Below, one piece after another: positions 25,489 to 34,651 of a stretch of 64,000 nucleotides of DNA (position 1 is its first letter; the number at the start of each line of letters is the position of its first letter). The notes beneath the pieces are model-generated. The model saw only the letters and a program-made list of their open reading frames with translations, made no database searches and was not told the DNA's origin. The stretch lies in the NCBI RefSeq assembly GCF_018271975.1, contig NZ_JAGUCN010000025.1:1-64000 (forward strand), read 5' to 3'. The position numbers and the translations under genes were made by a program. The DNA is from Carboxylicivirga mesophila (lineage in GTDB: Bacteria; Bacteroidota; Bacteroidia; Bacteroidales; Marinilabiliaceae).

Positions 25489-27801
25489 ATGAATTTTAAA
25501 AAATACCTATGGCTAATAATTGCACTTTATTGGCTATCTGTTCTACTTGTCACTGCGCAGGAGAAATACACCATAAGTGGCGAAGTAACCGATGCTGAAA
25601 CGGGGGAAGTTTTGATTGGTGTTACCATATACACGGCAGATAAAATGATCGGCACCATGACCAATACTTATGGTTTTTATTCGCTCACTTTGCCAGCTGG
25701 TCAACAAACCATCTATTTTAGTTTTGTTGGATATAAAACCCAGCAAAAGCAACTACTTCTTAATACAAATCAAAACATTAAAATAGCTTTACAAACCAAT
25801 GAAACTGCTTTAAATGAGGTGGTGGTAAAGGCCGAAAAGAAGGACAAGAACATTACCTCAACACAAATGGCTGGCGAAAAACTGGACATGAAAACCATTG
25901 ATAAGCTCCCGGTACTTTTTGGTGAGCGCGATGTGTTAAAAACCATCCAGTTATTACCAGGCATTAGCACAGTATCTGAAGGCGGTAATGGCTTTAGCGT
26001 GCGAGGTGGTTCTATCGACCAAAACCTGATTTTATTGGATGAAGCGCCTGTTTACAGCGCCTCGCACCTGATGGGTTTTTTCTCGGTTTTTAATGCCGAT
26101 GCCATTAAAGGCATGACCGTATTCAAGAGCGGCATTCCGGCGAATTATGGTGGCAGAGCAGCATCTGTACTCGATATTACCATGAAAGACGGGAACATGA
26201 AAAAGCTACAAGGTTCAGGAGGTATTGGCCTCTTGGCATCGCGCATCACCATAGAAGGCCCGGTAGTTGAAGATAAAGTGTCATTCATAATATCGGGGCG
26301 CCGCAGTTATGCCGACCTGATGGCGAAGGGTGCCAACCAAATTGATGGGGATACGAAAATGTATTTCTACGATCTGAATGCCAAACTCAATTATAAAATA
26401 AATGATAACAACCGTCTGTTTCTTTCCGGATACTTTGGTAAAGATGATTTTGGCTTTGACGATCTGGGGATGGATTGGGGTAATACAACAGCCACTCTGC
26501 GCTGGAACCATCTGTTTAGTGCCAAACTTTTTTCGAATACTACGGCGCTATACAGCGAATACGATTATGGCTTTAATTTTGGCGATAATGGGAGCATGCA
26601 ATCGGGCATTAAAGATGTGAGCCTAAAACAGGATTTTACCTGGTACGCCAGTCCTGAAAATACACTTAGATATGGGCTTAACTGCACCTATCACATTTTC
26701 TATCCGGGCGAATTTTTATTTGAAGATCAATCCATCTCTGACATAAAAGTAGCCGAGAAACAAGCCTTTGAATCTTCGCTATACATTAGTAACGAACAAA
26801 AGATTGGTCAACAGCTGGTACTGGATTACGGTCTGAGAGCCTCCATGTTTAACCAGGTAGGCAAAGGCGAAAATATCACTTACGATGATGACAATAACAT
26901 CATCGACAAAGAGTATTTCAGCAATGGCCAGATAATGCAGAGCTATTATGGCCTGGAGCCTCGCTTGGGTATCAATTATCGGCTGACGCCTCAAAGTTCC
27001 TTTAAGGCCTCATATAACAGAATGGTTCAATACCTGCACCTGCTATCGAACAGCACCTCGGGGCAGCCAACTGACACATGGACTCCCAGTACTTATAATA
27101 TTAAGCCAACAACAGTTAACCAATATTCAGTCGGTTGGTTCCGAAACTTCTTCGATAATACCTTCGAGTTTTCTGCCGAATCCTACTACAAAACCATGAA
27201 CAACATCAGTGATTATAAGGATGGCACTCAGGTAATGCTTAACGAAGATATCGAGTCGTATGTACTTCAGGGTGAAGGCAGGAGTTTTGGATTGGAGCTA
27301 TACCTGAAAAAGAAGTATGGCAAATTTACAGGCTGGATAAGCTACACCCTATCGAACACTGAGAATAAGATTGATGGCATTAACAACGGTCAATGGTACA
27401 GCTCGTCGTATGACAAAACCCATGATGTGTCCATTGTATCAAGCTATCAGCTGTCCACACGCCTATCGGTTTCTGCCAACTGGATTTTTTATACCGGGAA
27501 TGCTGTAACTTTCCCAAGTGGCAAGTACGAATTTGATGGCAATCAGGTGCCCTATTATACCGAACGAAATGGCTATCGAATGCCTGACTACCATCGATTG
27601 GATTTAAACATACACCTGGAAGGCAAAGGCAAACGACGTATACAGTCAAGTTGGGACTTTTCGCTTTACAACCTGTATAACCGGATGAATGCCTACACCA
27701 TTAACTTTCGCGAGAATGAAACGAATCCAAATATCACAGAGGCTGTTAAATTAAGCTTGTTCGGCATTGTCCCTTCCGTAACATGGAATTTTAAATTCTA
27801 A
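25489..27801 (+). CDS. TonB-dependent receptor with carboxypeptidase-regulatory-like domain
   Basis: This is an outer-membrane TonB-dependent transporter of 770 residues, shorter than SusC proteins and without a SusD partner. It has a signal peptide (about 1-24), a CarboxypepD_reg-like beta domain (TISGEVTDAETGEVLIGVT), a plug with GGNGFSVRGGSIDQNLILLDEAPVY and FKSGIPANYGGRAASVLDI, and a 22-strand-type barrel ending in VTWNFKF. A DUF4249 lipoprotein follows after 11 bases, a pairing common in Bacteroidota. The cargo is unknown; iron complexes and peptides are the usual guesses. Confidence 0.92.
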   Translation: MNFKKYLWLIIALYWLSVLLVTAQEKYTISGEVTDAETGEVLIGVTIYTADKMIGTMTNTYGFYSLTLPAGQQTIYFSFVGYKTQQKQLLLNTNQNIKIALQTNETALNEVVVKAEKKDKNITSTQMAGEKLDMKTIDKLPVLFGERDVLKTIQLLPGISTVSEGGNGFSVRGGSIDQNLILLDEAPVYSASHLMGFFSVFNADAIKGMTVFKSGIPANYGGRAASVLDITMKDGNMKKLQGSGGIGLLASRITIEGPVVEDKVSFIISGRRSYADLMAKGANQIDGDTKMYFYDLNAKLNYKINDNNRLFLSGYFGKDDFGFDDLGMDWGNTTATLRWNHLFSAKLFSNTTALYSEYDYGFNFGDNGSMQSGIKDVSLKQDFTWYASPENTLRYGLNCTYHIFYPGEFLFEDQSISDIKVAEKQAFESSLYISNEQKIGQQLVLDYGLRASMFNQVGKGENITYDDDNNIIDKEYFSNGQIMQSYYGLEPRLGINYRLTPQSSFKASYNRMVQYLHLLSNSTSGQPTDTWTPSTYNIKPTTVNQYSVGWFRNFFDNTFEFSAESYYKTMNNISDYKDGTQVMLNEDIESYVLQGEGRSFGLELYLKKKYGKFTGWISYTLSNTENKIDGINNGQWYSSSYDKTHDVSIVSSYQLSTRLSVSANWIFYTGNAVTFPSGKYEFDGNQVPYYTERNGYRMPDYHRLDLNIHLEGKGKRRIQSSWDFSLYNLYNRMNAYTINFRENETNPNITEAVKLSLFGIVPSVTWNFKF

Positions 27802-27812
27802 TATGACTACCT

Positions 27813-28631
27813 ATGAAAGCAACAAAGAAATATATATTCGGCCTAAACTATCTGTTAATTATCAGCCTGGTATTGGCATCCTGCGAAGAAGTGATTGATA
27901 TAACACTCAATGATGCAGAACCTAAGCTAACGATTGATGGTGTCATTAGCCTCAATAGTCCGGCAACTGTAAAACTAAGTTATACTACCAGCTATTTTGC
28001 TGATGAACCGCCAATCTACGAGACCAATGCTACAATTAAGATAACGAATACAAGGGGCACAAGCGAGATACTTTCTCATGTTGGCAATGGATATTACATC
28101 GGACAGAGCTTATTGGGCGAAGTAGGCATTGAATATGAGCTATCTGTTGAAGTGGATGACAAGTTCTACGCTGGCAGTAGCAGACTTATGACACCCACTC
28201 AAATTGTTGACCTCAGCTACACAAAATTCGACGGCTTTGGCTCTTCTGACGAAGACGAATACAACTTAGAGATAGTACTTAAAAACAATCCACAGGAAGA
28301 CAACTATTACTTAGTAAAATATTACCTGAACAGCTCTGATAAAGAGGAAACCTATAGCTTGTGGTCACATGAGTTTTTTCCTAATGATGAATTAATTGAA
28401 TTCTCACCTCTCAGATTTTCTTTTACTAAGGACGATTTTGTAACCGTAAAGGCTTATTCAATTGATGAGGGTACCTATGATTATTATTCTCAACTCGATG
28501 AAATAATTGACCAGCGTGGAGGTGGCAGTTCAACGCCTTTTAATCCGGCCTCCAACCTGGGGAAAGGTATTCTGGGTTATTTCAGAGCCTGGTCCTTCGA
28601 TGAAAAAAGCATTCAGGTTGAAGATGAATAA
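27813..28631 (+). CDS. DUF4249-family lipoprotein, TonB receptor partner
   Basis: This 272-residue predicted lipoprotein (VLASC, Cys24) has the DUF4249 opening EVIDITLNDAEPKLTIDGVI followed by a beta-sandwich with LSYTTSYFADEPP and VDDKFYAGSSRL. Proteins of this family sit next to TonB receptors and are thought to act with them at the cell surface, perhaps as an analogue of SusD. The mechanism is not established. The gene is only 11 bases behind the receptor and ends at a strong terminator, so the two form a two-gene operon. Confidence 0.85.
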   Translation: MKATKKYIFGLNYLLIISLVLASCEEVIDITLNDAEPKLTIDGVISLNSPATVKLSYTTSYFADEPPIYETNATIKITNTRGTSEILSHVGNGYYIGQSLLGEVGIEYELSVEVDDKFYAGSSRLMTPTQIVDLSYTKFDGFGSSDEDEYNLEIVLKNNPQEDNYYLVKYYLNSSDKEETYSLWSHEFFPNDELIEFSPLRFSFTKDDFVTVKAYSIDEGTYDYYSQLDEIIDQRGGGSSTPFNPASNLGKGILGYFRAWSFDEKSIQVEDE

Positions 28632-28637
28632 GCAAGC

Positions 28638-28687
28638 TGCTGGAAGCTAGCTATTCAAAAGTAGCTTCCAGCACCTTACTTTTTTTA
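28638..28687 (+). terminator. Terminator after receptor/DUF4249 operon
   Basis: Perfect 12-base arms at 28638-28649 and 28662-28673 with T-rich sequence at 28679-28687. It sits in the convergent gap to the M56 gene; the T run favours the plus strand. Confidence 0.85.
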
Positions 28688-31276
28688 TTTTTTCGATTCG
28701 ATGATGATAACGCCGTTTTTACCCTTATCACCATAAAGCGATTCAGCAGAATGATCTTTTAAGACTGAGATGGACTCAATCTTCTCAGAATCTAAATCCT
28801 CCATAGAACCCGTATATTCCTCACCATCTAAAATAACATAGGGTTGCTGTTCGCCCGACATGCCTTTAATACGAACAGTCTCTGCCTTTTCTCCTCGACG
28901 AACCAGAATATTATCCATCGCAGCTGAATTTCCCTTTCTCATTGATCCGTAACCAACCACTACTACCTCTTCAGCATCGTTAGGCTTTATATCAACCGTT
29001 TCAGCCGATACTACGACATCATCATGCTCAACCGTTCCTTTTTTAGTATTGATAAGAATAACCCCATTTCTACCTTCTTCGCCATACGAATCAATCGCTG
29101 CATCACCTTTAAGAACATTAACTGATTCAATATCCTTAGCGTCAACAACACCGCCTCCCGAGTACTTTTTACCGTCTACAATATAAAGCGGATCGTCTTT
29201 AGTGGTGTTGATCTTCACTTCACCATCCTTTATCATATCAAGTGACTTTCCCTTTTTCGTATTGATAATAACTACCCCATTCTTACCTTCTTCTCCATAC
29301 AAATCAATGGCTGACTGCTCCTTAAGCACGGTTATTGACTCAATGTTTTGCTCATCCACCTCGCTCTTTTCCTGCTTTTTGCCATCAACCACAAATAGTG
29401 GAGTTTCACCATTATCGGCAGTGACACTCAGTTTCATGGAACTAATCTTCACCTTATCCGTTGACTTAAAGAATGGCATTGCATCAGCATTGCCTTTAGT
29501 TGTGATCTCAACAACACCATCTTTAGCCCTGTCACCATACTTATCGGTTGCAGCGTTGTTTTTAAGTACATTCACACTTGCAATCTGTTCCGGAGCAATC
29601 TTACCAAACACTTCCTTATCTACCTCCTTGCCATCAACAATATACATCGAAGGTTCACTTGATGCATAAGCCTTGCCAGCCTTTAGTTTTTCAGCCAGAA
29701 AAGCTTCAGTATGGATAATAAAGGCCCCATTTTCGGGTGTTGACGAAAGATATTTAATCGGATTGCCAGCAGGCGAATGACCAATGGCTTTTACCTCATT
29801 CAAATCCAAAGCTGTTATTTCCTTCATTGACACTTCTTTGCCGTCAAGTATTAAAACAGGCTGATTGCTGGCTGGCCCATCCAGTTTAATACGTCCATTT
29901 GCAGCTACAAGTTCAAACTCCTCGCCTTTAGAATTGGTCAGTTTAGTTGTTCGTCCCTCCCAGTCCTCTGCGCGACTACTATCGTTTTTGCCTACTTTCC
30001 GTTGCAGCTTGAATTCAAAATCCATTTGCAGTTGCTTGCCTAGAAGTCCCGGATCATTAATAAGGGGGAGTTTTTGCACAACCCTTACCACCTCATCCTC
30101 CAAGGCTAATTTGCCATTCTCTGGCGAAACTTCCAGTTGTTTGGTTTTTTCTGTTTCACCGGCATAAGCAACAACTACCACATTTTCAAGTTTAACAGCC
30201 CCAGGTTTGCTACCAATGGCTACTTCTGTAATTTTGCCTTTTTTATTCACACTAAAATTGGCCGTCACCGTCGCTTCAACACCACCATCACGAGCCACCA
30301 ATGGATACTTGATACTTCGGGCAATAAAGTTTCTTAAGTCATTCGTATTCTCAATTTTTGCATCTACCTCTGCACTTATAACGTTATTTGTTTTATCGGG
30401 ATTAGTGAAGGCCAGCAGAGCCAAACCCAAAAGCGGAATCAGCAGCAGGTTCTTTGTCCATCCAACTATCAGGCTGGTATGTTTTTTATTCATCATAACA
30501 ATTCGTTTTTTCGTTAAACTTTGATTAAAGTTATTGACCAATTGCACCCCTCTGTTGCTTTGCAATAGGTTCAGCAACGAATACTGATAAGCCTGTGGTT
30601 CCTTTGTTTTTTGCACCATCGCGTTGTCAACACAATATTCATGGTTTTGAGCTATCAGCTTACGCAGCCACCAAACAAACGGATTCCACCATTGAACTAC
30701 CAGCAACCATTCGGCCAGGGATATATCAATTGAGTGCAACTGTGCACAATGTGTGCGTTCATGCTCCAAAATCATACGCCCATGCTTGTCTCTCTCCAAA
30801 TGAGCGGGCATAAAAATAGTTTTGAAAAATGAGAAGGGATTAACATCACCATCATTAAGCAATACTAACTGGTAACCTTTGTAAGAGCTAACACGCGCGC
30901 CTTGCTTTAAGCGACTGATACTGTAATACCCCCATAACAAGCGCATCAGGAAAAATAAACTCACCACTGCATAAAATCCCAGTCCCCAGTTCATCCAGTT
31001 AATAGGATTTGGAGCGGGCGCTGCCATAATTTGTGTCACCGGCACATCAAATGTCAATGCCAACGGCTCAGTATTAATTTCAGGCTTAAACAATAATTCT
31101 TTCAACCACAGGGGCATCGCCAATAATGGCATCAACCATGGTACAAACAAAGTGGTTAATAACCAAATTCTGTTACGTTGAAAAAAACTATCGCGCGCCA
31201 AAAACACTAAATACACCAATACAGATATGGCAATGATAATAGCGGACTTTACGTGCAGTTCGAGAAAAGCATCCAT
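28685..31276 (-). CDS. M56 (BlaR1-like) sensor peptidase with SusC-plug-like repeats
   Basis: This is an 863-residue membrane metallopeptidase of the BlaR1/MecR1 type. Several N-terminal membrane segments flank the zinc motif HERTH (172-176), and a last membrane segment lies near 273-291. The periplasmic part is unusual: a TonB-C-like segment (about 310-355), then five repeats beginning xDGKE/K and ending in a YGxxxxxGVxxIxTK pattern (about 474-523, 544-594, 626-675, 697-747, 813-863). Repeats two to five are clearest. These resemble the SusC plug. A SusC-hinge motif EEVVVVGYGSMRK stands at 769-781. It overlaps its repressor gene by one base (TGATG). By family logic, a periplasmic signal triggers cleavage of BlaI. 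Confidence 0.85.
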   Translation of the reverse strand: MDAFLELHVKSAIIIAISVLVYLVFLARDSFFQRNRIWLLTTLFVPWLMPLLAMPLWLKELLFKPEINTEPLALTFDVPVTQIMAAPAPNPINWMNWGLGFYAVVSLFFLMRLLWGYYSISRLKQGARVSSYKGYQLVLLNDGDVNPFSFFKTIFMPAHLERDKHGRMILEHERTHCAQLHSIDISLAEWLLVVQWWNPFVWWLRKLIAQNHEYCVDNAMVQKTKEPQAYQYSLLNLLQSNRGVQLVNNFNQSLTKKRIVMMNKKHTSLIVGWTKNLLLIPLLGLALLAFTNPDKTNNVISAEVDAKIENTNDLRNFIARSIKYPLVARDGGVEATVTANFSVNKKGKITEVAIGSKPGAVKLENVVVVAYAGETEKTKQLEVSPENGKLALEDEVVRVVQKLPLINDPGLLGKQLQMDFEFKLQRKVGKNDSSRAEDWEGRTTKLTNSKGEEFELVAANGRIKLDGPASNQPVLILDGKEVSMKEITALDLNEVKAIGHSPAGNPIKYLSSTPENGAFIIHTEAFLAEKLKAGKAYASSEPSMYIVDGKEVDKEVFGKIAPEQIASVNVLKNNAATDKYGDRAKDGVVEITTKGNADAMPFFKSTDKVKISSMKLSVTADNGETPLFVVDGKKQEKSEVDEQNIESITVLKEQSAIDLYGEEGKNGVVIINTKKGKSLDMIKDGEVKINTTKDDPLYIVDGKKYSGGGVVDAKDIESVNVLKGDAAIDSYGEEGRNGVILINTKKGTVEHDDVVVSAETVDIKPNDAEEVVVVGYGSMRKGNSAAMDNILVRRGEKAETVRIKGMSGEQQPYVILDGEEYTGSMEDLDSEKIESISVLKDHSAESLYGDKGKNGVIIIESKK

Positions 31277-31647
31277 CAGTCTTGTTTTTTCTTTTCTATT
31301 AATTCAATTAACTCTTTCAGGTCATCTACATTCAGCTTATCCTCATTCACAAAAAAGGATACCACATTTTTGTAAGATGACTCAAAGTAATCCGACACCA
31401 CATTCTTAATAAACAACTTACGATATACCTCCTTGCTAACCGCAGGATAGTATTCGTGGGAGTTGCCATATGAATTATGTGCCACATACCCTTTCTCTTC
31501 GAGACCGCGAATAATAGTACTAAAGGTATTATAGTGCGGTTTAGGCTCCGGATGTTGCTTGAGCAAATCCTTTACAAATCCCTTACCTGCTTCCCACAAT
31601 ATCTTCATCACATCTTCTTCGCGCTTTGTTAATCGTTTCGAAATCAT
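31276..31647 (-). CDS. BlaI/MecI-family winged-helix repressor
   Basis: This 123-residue DNA-binding repressor is the partner of the M56 sensor. The winged helix starts LTKREEDVMKILWEAG and the recognition helix lies in HYNTFSTIIRGLEEKGYV. The C-terminal half is the dimerisation region, with an acidic/lysine helix ending EKKKQD. In the family, the activated sensor peptidase inactivates the repressor by cleavage. The promoter and large dyad just upstream (31690-31753) suggest that it represses its own operon. The target genes beyond that are unknown; no beta-lactamase is in the window. Confidence 0.93.
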   Translation of the reverse strand: MISKRLTKREEDVMKILWEAGKGFVKDLLKQHPEPKPHYNTFSTIIRGLEEKGYVAHNSYGNSHEYYPAVSKEVYRKLFIKNVVSDYFESSYKNVVSFFVNEDKLNVDDLKELIELIEKKKQD

Positions 31648-31689
31648 TATTCTGCATTAAAATTTTGTACCATGATTGTATTGACAAAA

Positions 31690-31719
31690 CAAATATAACT
31701 AACTATTTCGTTTTATCAA
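31690..31719 (-). promoter_or_regulatory. Promoter of the BlaI/M56 operon
   Basis: On the minus strand TTG (31717-31719), 19 bases and TATATTTG (31690-31697) match the Bacteroidota consensus exactly. The TTG overlaps the edge of the dyad at 31718-31753, so a bound repressor would block polymerase. Confidence 0.8.
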
Positions 31720-31753
31720 CTATTTTTTTCGTTTGCAAACGAAATTTTTAGTT
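31718..31753. promoter_or_regulatory. Large dyad, probable BlaI operator
   Basis: A perfect 18-base palindrome (TTTCGTTTG and its complement, 31727-31744) is flanked by a second pair, AACTA at 31718-31722 and TAGTT at 31749-31753, giving a dyad of 36 bases with four unpaired bases on each side. The sequence AACTATTTCGTTT occurs again just downstream of the TTG box. The position over the promoter fits autoregulation by BlaI. Confidence 0.65.
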
Positions 31754-31801
31754 AAAAAGAGTCATACAACTGCTTTATCAGAGAATAACCTGTCATAAAA
31801 A

Positions 31802-32446
31802 TTATCCAAACAGGCGCTTCAGCTCAACTAAGTGCTCAGTTGTCAGTTCTCTTTTTTCGTTTATCAAAGAGGTAAGAAAAGTCATTTTAGCGGCATTCTC
31901 AAGCACTTCAATTCTATCGAAAGCTTCGAGTAAGCCATTCCCTACGGCTAAAACACCATGATTAGCCATCAAAACAACATTCGTATTCATGGCCACTTTA
32001 GCAACATTCATTGCCAGCTCTTCAGAACCGGGCGCTGCATATACAGCAAGCTTGGGCTGACCTAAAATGGTATATGCTTCCGCCAGTAACGATGTATTAA
32101 CACCACGCGAAACAACAGCAAACAAACTCCCCATTGGAGCATGCGCATGAACAATGGCGTTCACATCATTTCTTGCAGTATAGATAGCCAGGTGCATCCC
32201 TGTTTCCATGCTTATGGGCTGATGTCCATCAATTTGTTCACCATCCATCGATACAATGGCTATACCACTACTTTTAATCCTGCCTTTATCGGTTCCCGAT
32301 GCCGTAATGGCAATATGATTATCATCCAGTCGCATACTTATATTTCCGCCCAAAGAGGTGGTCAGCCCCCTCTTATATAAACGACGCATCCATTTGGCAA
32401 CATCTTTTTTCTGCTTCAAAAATGATTCTTTATGCATGATAATCAT
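31802..32446 (-). CDS. Class II aldolase/adducin-family protein (fuculose-phosphate aldolase-like)
   Basis: This 214-residue zinc-dependent enzyme belongs to the family that cleaves L-fuculose-1-phosphate, L-ribulose-5-phosphate or related sugar phosphates. It has the substrate loop TSLGGNIS (about 30-37), the acidic METGMH region, the zinc ligands in HAHAP (about 99-103) and a further His in ANHG. A second ATG three codons in is an alternative start. No fucose isomerase or kinase is nearby. The exact sugar is therefore open, and a methylthioribulose or oxidised-sugar role is also possible. It stands alone. Confidence 0.8.
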   Translation of the reverse strand: MIIMHKESFLKQKKDVAKWMRRLYKRGLTTSLGGNISMRLDDNHIAITASGTDKGRIKSSGIAIVSMDGEQIDGHQPISMETGMHLAIYTARNDVNAIVHAHAPMGSLFAVVSRGVNTSLLAEAYTILGQPKLAVYAAPGSEELAMNVAKVAMNTNVVLMANHGVLAVGNGLLEAFDRIEVLENAAKMTFLTSLINEKRELTTEHLVELKRLFG

Positions 32447-32560
32447 GTTAGAGGTCTAAAAATAATCATCAAAGATGTAAAATTCATCGCGTAAATAAGG
32501 CTATCTGTAAATAAATCAGATATGCCTTTCTTTTATTCATGGCCGAAAAACGAAAAAACT

Positions 32561-32568
32561 TATTTTTG
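32561..32568 (+). promoter_or_regulatory. TAnnTTTG promoter element for amidase gene
   Basis: TATTTTTG ends 6 bases before the ATG at 32575. With the usual distance to the start of transcription, the mRNA would have a leader of zero to two bases. Confidence 0.5.
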
Positions 32569-32574
32569 TAGCCC

Positions 32575-33570
32575 ATGAATAAGGTAGTTATAAAAAAATA
32601 CATCATACTTATTGGCGCATTGCTATACAGCTTTGCCATTTTAGCTCAAAGCACAAACGAATTAGCAACAGATAAACCCAAACCAGGTGAAGGACTTTAC
32701 AGTTTCCTGATCCGCCACAACCTATCGCCGCAAGAACATCAGCAGGCCTTTATTGATCTCAACAAAGGAAAATTTGGCAAAAACAATGCGCTGTTAGCAC
32801 ACCATGCCTATTTGATTCCTTCAACAACTATCGAATTACACGAACCACTATTTGGCAAAGAAAGAGCGTTTTTTCCACTCGAATCAAATGACATGAAAGG
32901 AACAGCATTCTACCTTGTTGCCGGTCATGGAGGACCCGATCCTGGTGCCATTGGTCAGTATGGCAACCACGAACTGCACGAAGATGAATATGCCTATGAT
33001 ATCACCTTGCGCTTAGCCAAAAAATTAATGGAGAATGGGTCTAAAGTTCATTTAATTATACAGGATGAAGATGACGGTATCCGCGACGAGCAAATCTTGA
33101 AATACGATAACCATGAAACTTGCGGTAGCGAAACAATACCTTTAGATCAGAACCAACGATTAAAACAACGCACCCGCGAAGTTAACAAGCTTTATAAGAA
33201 AGATAACGAAGCCTACCGACGCTGCATCATCATTCACCTGGACAGCAGAAGTAAACGGCGACAGATTGATGTTTTCTTTTACCACCATAAAAATAGCTCG
33301 GGCGGGAAAAATCTGGCTTACCAGCTCCGCGATACCTTTGACGAAAAATACAAGCAACACCAGCCTTCAAGGGGATTTTCAGGTACTGTCAGTACTCGCA
33401 ATCTTTATTTACTGCGCCACACAACACCATCATCGGTTTTCATTGAATTGGGTAATATTCAAAATTATCGTGATCAGCAGCGATTTGTGATAGCAGACAA
33501 CCGACAAGCATTGGCCAATTGGTTATATGAGGGAATAAAGAAAGATTTTGAAAGAAATAATAAGAAATAA
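32575..33570 (+). CDS. N-acetylmuramoyl-L-alanine amidase (Amidase_3) with LysM-like region
   Basis: This is a predicted zinc amidase cutting the bond between MurNAc and the peptide stem. The signal peptide covers about 1-24 (AILAQ). Residues about 35-82 look like a divergent LysM. The catalytic domain begins near 108: zinc ligands His118 (AGHGGPDPGAIG), Glu136 and His221 (IIHLDS), and catalytic Glu291 (FIELGNIQN). The third ligand is followed by LDSRS where most relatives have ANA, so it belongs to a divergent branch. It acts in the periplasm in cell separation or wall recycling. Confidence 0.87.
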   Translation: MNKVVIKKYIILIGALLYSFAILAQSTNELATDKPKPGEGLYSFLIRHNLSPQEHQQAFIDLNKGKFGKNNALLAHHAYLIPSTTIELHEPLFGKERAFFPLESNDMKGTAFYLVAGHGGPDPGAIGQYGNHELHEDEYAYDITLRLAKKLMENGSKVHLIIQDEDDGIRDEQILKYDNHETCGSETIPLDQNQRLKQRTREVNKLYKKDNEAYRRCIIIHLDSRSKRRQIDVFFYHHKNSSGGKNLAYQLRDTFDEKYKQHQPSRGFSGTVSTRNLYLLRHTTPSSVFIELGNIQNYRDQQRFVIADNRQALANWLYEGIKKDFERNNKK

Positions 33571-33574
33571 TCCT

Positions 33575-33582
33575 TATTTTTG
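33575..33582 (+). promoter_or_regulatory. TAnnTTTG promoter element for nucleotidyltransferase gene
   Basis: TATTTTTG lies 84 bases before the ATG at 33667, directly after the amidase stop. A TTTG exists further upstream at 33547-33550, but its 24-base spacing is too long, so the call rests on one element. Confidence 0.4.
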
Positions 33583-33666
33583 TCTTTCGTAAAATTTTAA
33601 TCATGCACTAAGTGATTATTGCAACACAACTAATAGAATACTAACACACGCAAATACGAAAACAAA

Positions 33667-34563
33667 ATGAAACCAACACTTTTGATTTTAGCAGCAGGAA
33701 TGGGAAGCCGCTATGGAGGCTTGAAACAAATGGATGAACTGGGGCCACATGGCGAATCAATTATTGATTATTCAGTATATGATGCCATTCAGTCGGGTTT
33801 TGAAAAAGTAGTATTTGTAATTCGCGAGTCCTTTGCCGAAGCTTTTAAGGAGCGCTTTGAACCCCGTTTGGCCGGAAAAATTAAAACGGAATATGTGTTT
33901 CAGGAATTAACCGACCTGCCTGATGGTTTCTCTTTACCTGAAGGTCGTGAAAAGCCATGGGGAACAGGCCATGCCATACTGATGGCTAAAGATGTTATCA
34001 ACGAACCTTTTGCCATTGTTAATGCAGATGATTTTTATGGTAGAGAAGCCTATAAACAGGTGTTCGATTTTGTAGCTCAGAGTGCAGATGCCAATGAATA
34101 TGCCATGGTAGGTTATGCTTTGAACAACACATTATCAGAGCATGGAACTGTATCGAGAGGTGTTTGTGAGACTGATGTCAATGGCAATCTGGTTAACATT
34201 ACCGAGCGCACCAAAATTGGTTATGAAGGCGATAAAATCTTCTTTTATGAAGAAGATAGCAAAACTGAGCTTACTGGCAGTGAAGCCGTGTCAATGAACT
34301 TTTGGGCTTTCAAACCAGAGTACTTCCAGCATCTGGAAACAGCCTTTGTTGAGTTCCTGAAAGAGAAAGGAACTGAGATGAAATCTGAATTTTACTTTAA
34401 TGCGGTGGTTGATGGGTTAATTAAAAAAGGTGAAGCCAGTACAAAAGTTATACGCACCGATGCCAAGTGGTTTGGAGTGACTTACAAAGAAGACAAACCA
34501 ATGGTGCAAGAGCAATTGAATCAGCTGATTGCTAATGGCATTTACCCTGAAAAACTGTGGTAA
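33667..34563 (+). CDS. Sugar-phosphate nucleotidyltransferase
   Basis: This 298-residue cytoplasmic enzyme has the nucleotidyltransferase fold that joins NTP and a sugar 1-phosphate. The nucleotide loop is LAAGMGSRYGGLKQMDELGP at the N-terminus, followed by GTGHAILMAKD and VNADDFYG, whose Asp residues bind metal. By general likeness it could make UDP-glucose or a related NDP-sugar. A sugar is not assignable, since members of this group also serve in lipopolysaccharide and capsule synthesis. No pathway partners are adjacent. It ends at a terminator. Confidence 0.85.
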   Translation: MKPTLLILAAGMGSRYGGLKQMDELGPHGESIIDYSVYDAIQSGFEKVVFVIRESFAEAFKERFEPRLAGKIKTEYVFQELTDLPDGFSLPEGREKPWGTGHAILMAKDVINEPFAIVNADDFYGREAYKQVFDFVAQSADANEYAMVGYALNNTLSEHGTVSRGVCETDVNGNLVNITERTKIGYEGDKIFFYEEDSKTELTGSEAVSMNFWAFKPEYFQHLETAFVEFLKEKGTEMKSEFYFNAVVDGLIKKGEASTKVIRTDAKWFGVTYKEDKPMVQEQLNQLIANGIYPEKLW

Positions 34564-34586
34564 AATAAATCATCATTAAATATTAC

Positions 34587-34620
34587 AAGGCGCTTCCTTA
34601 AACAGGTAAGCGCCTTTTTT
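34587..34620 (+). terminator. Terminator after nucleotidyltransferase gene
   Basis: Nine-base arms AAGGCGCTT (34587-34595) and its complement (34608-34616) with a 12-base loop and a long T run. Confidence 0.9.
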
Positions 34621-34651
34621 TTATCTTAGGTTTTCTAAAATATTTAATACC

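Noticed and set aside
29202-29669. 155-codon plus-strand open frame
   Set aside because: It is antisense to the repeat part of the M56 sensor; its Ser-rich composition mirrors the repeats of the real gene.
28685-31647. Beta-lactam resistance locus
   Set aside because: BlaI and an M56 sensor are present, but there is no beta-lactamase or penicillin-binding protein and the sensor domain is unlike BlaR1, so resistance is not supported.
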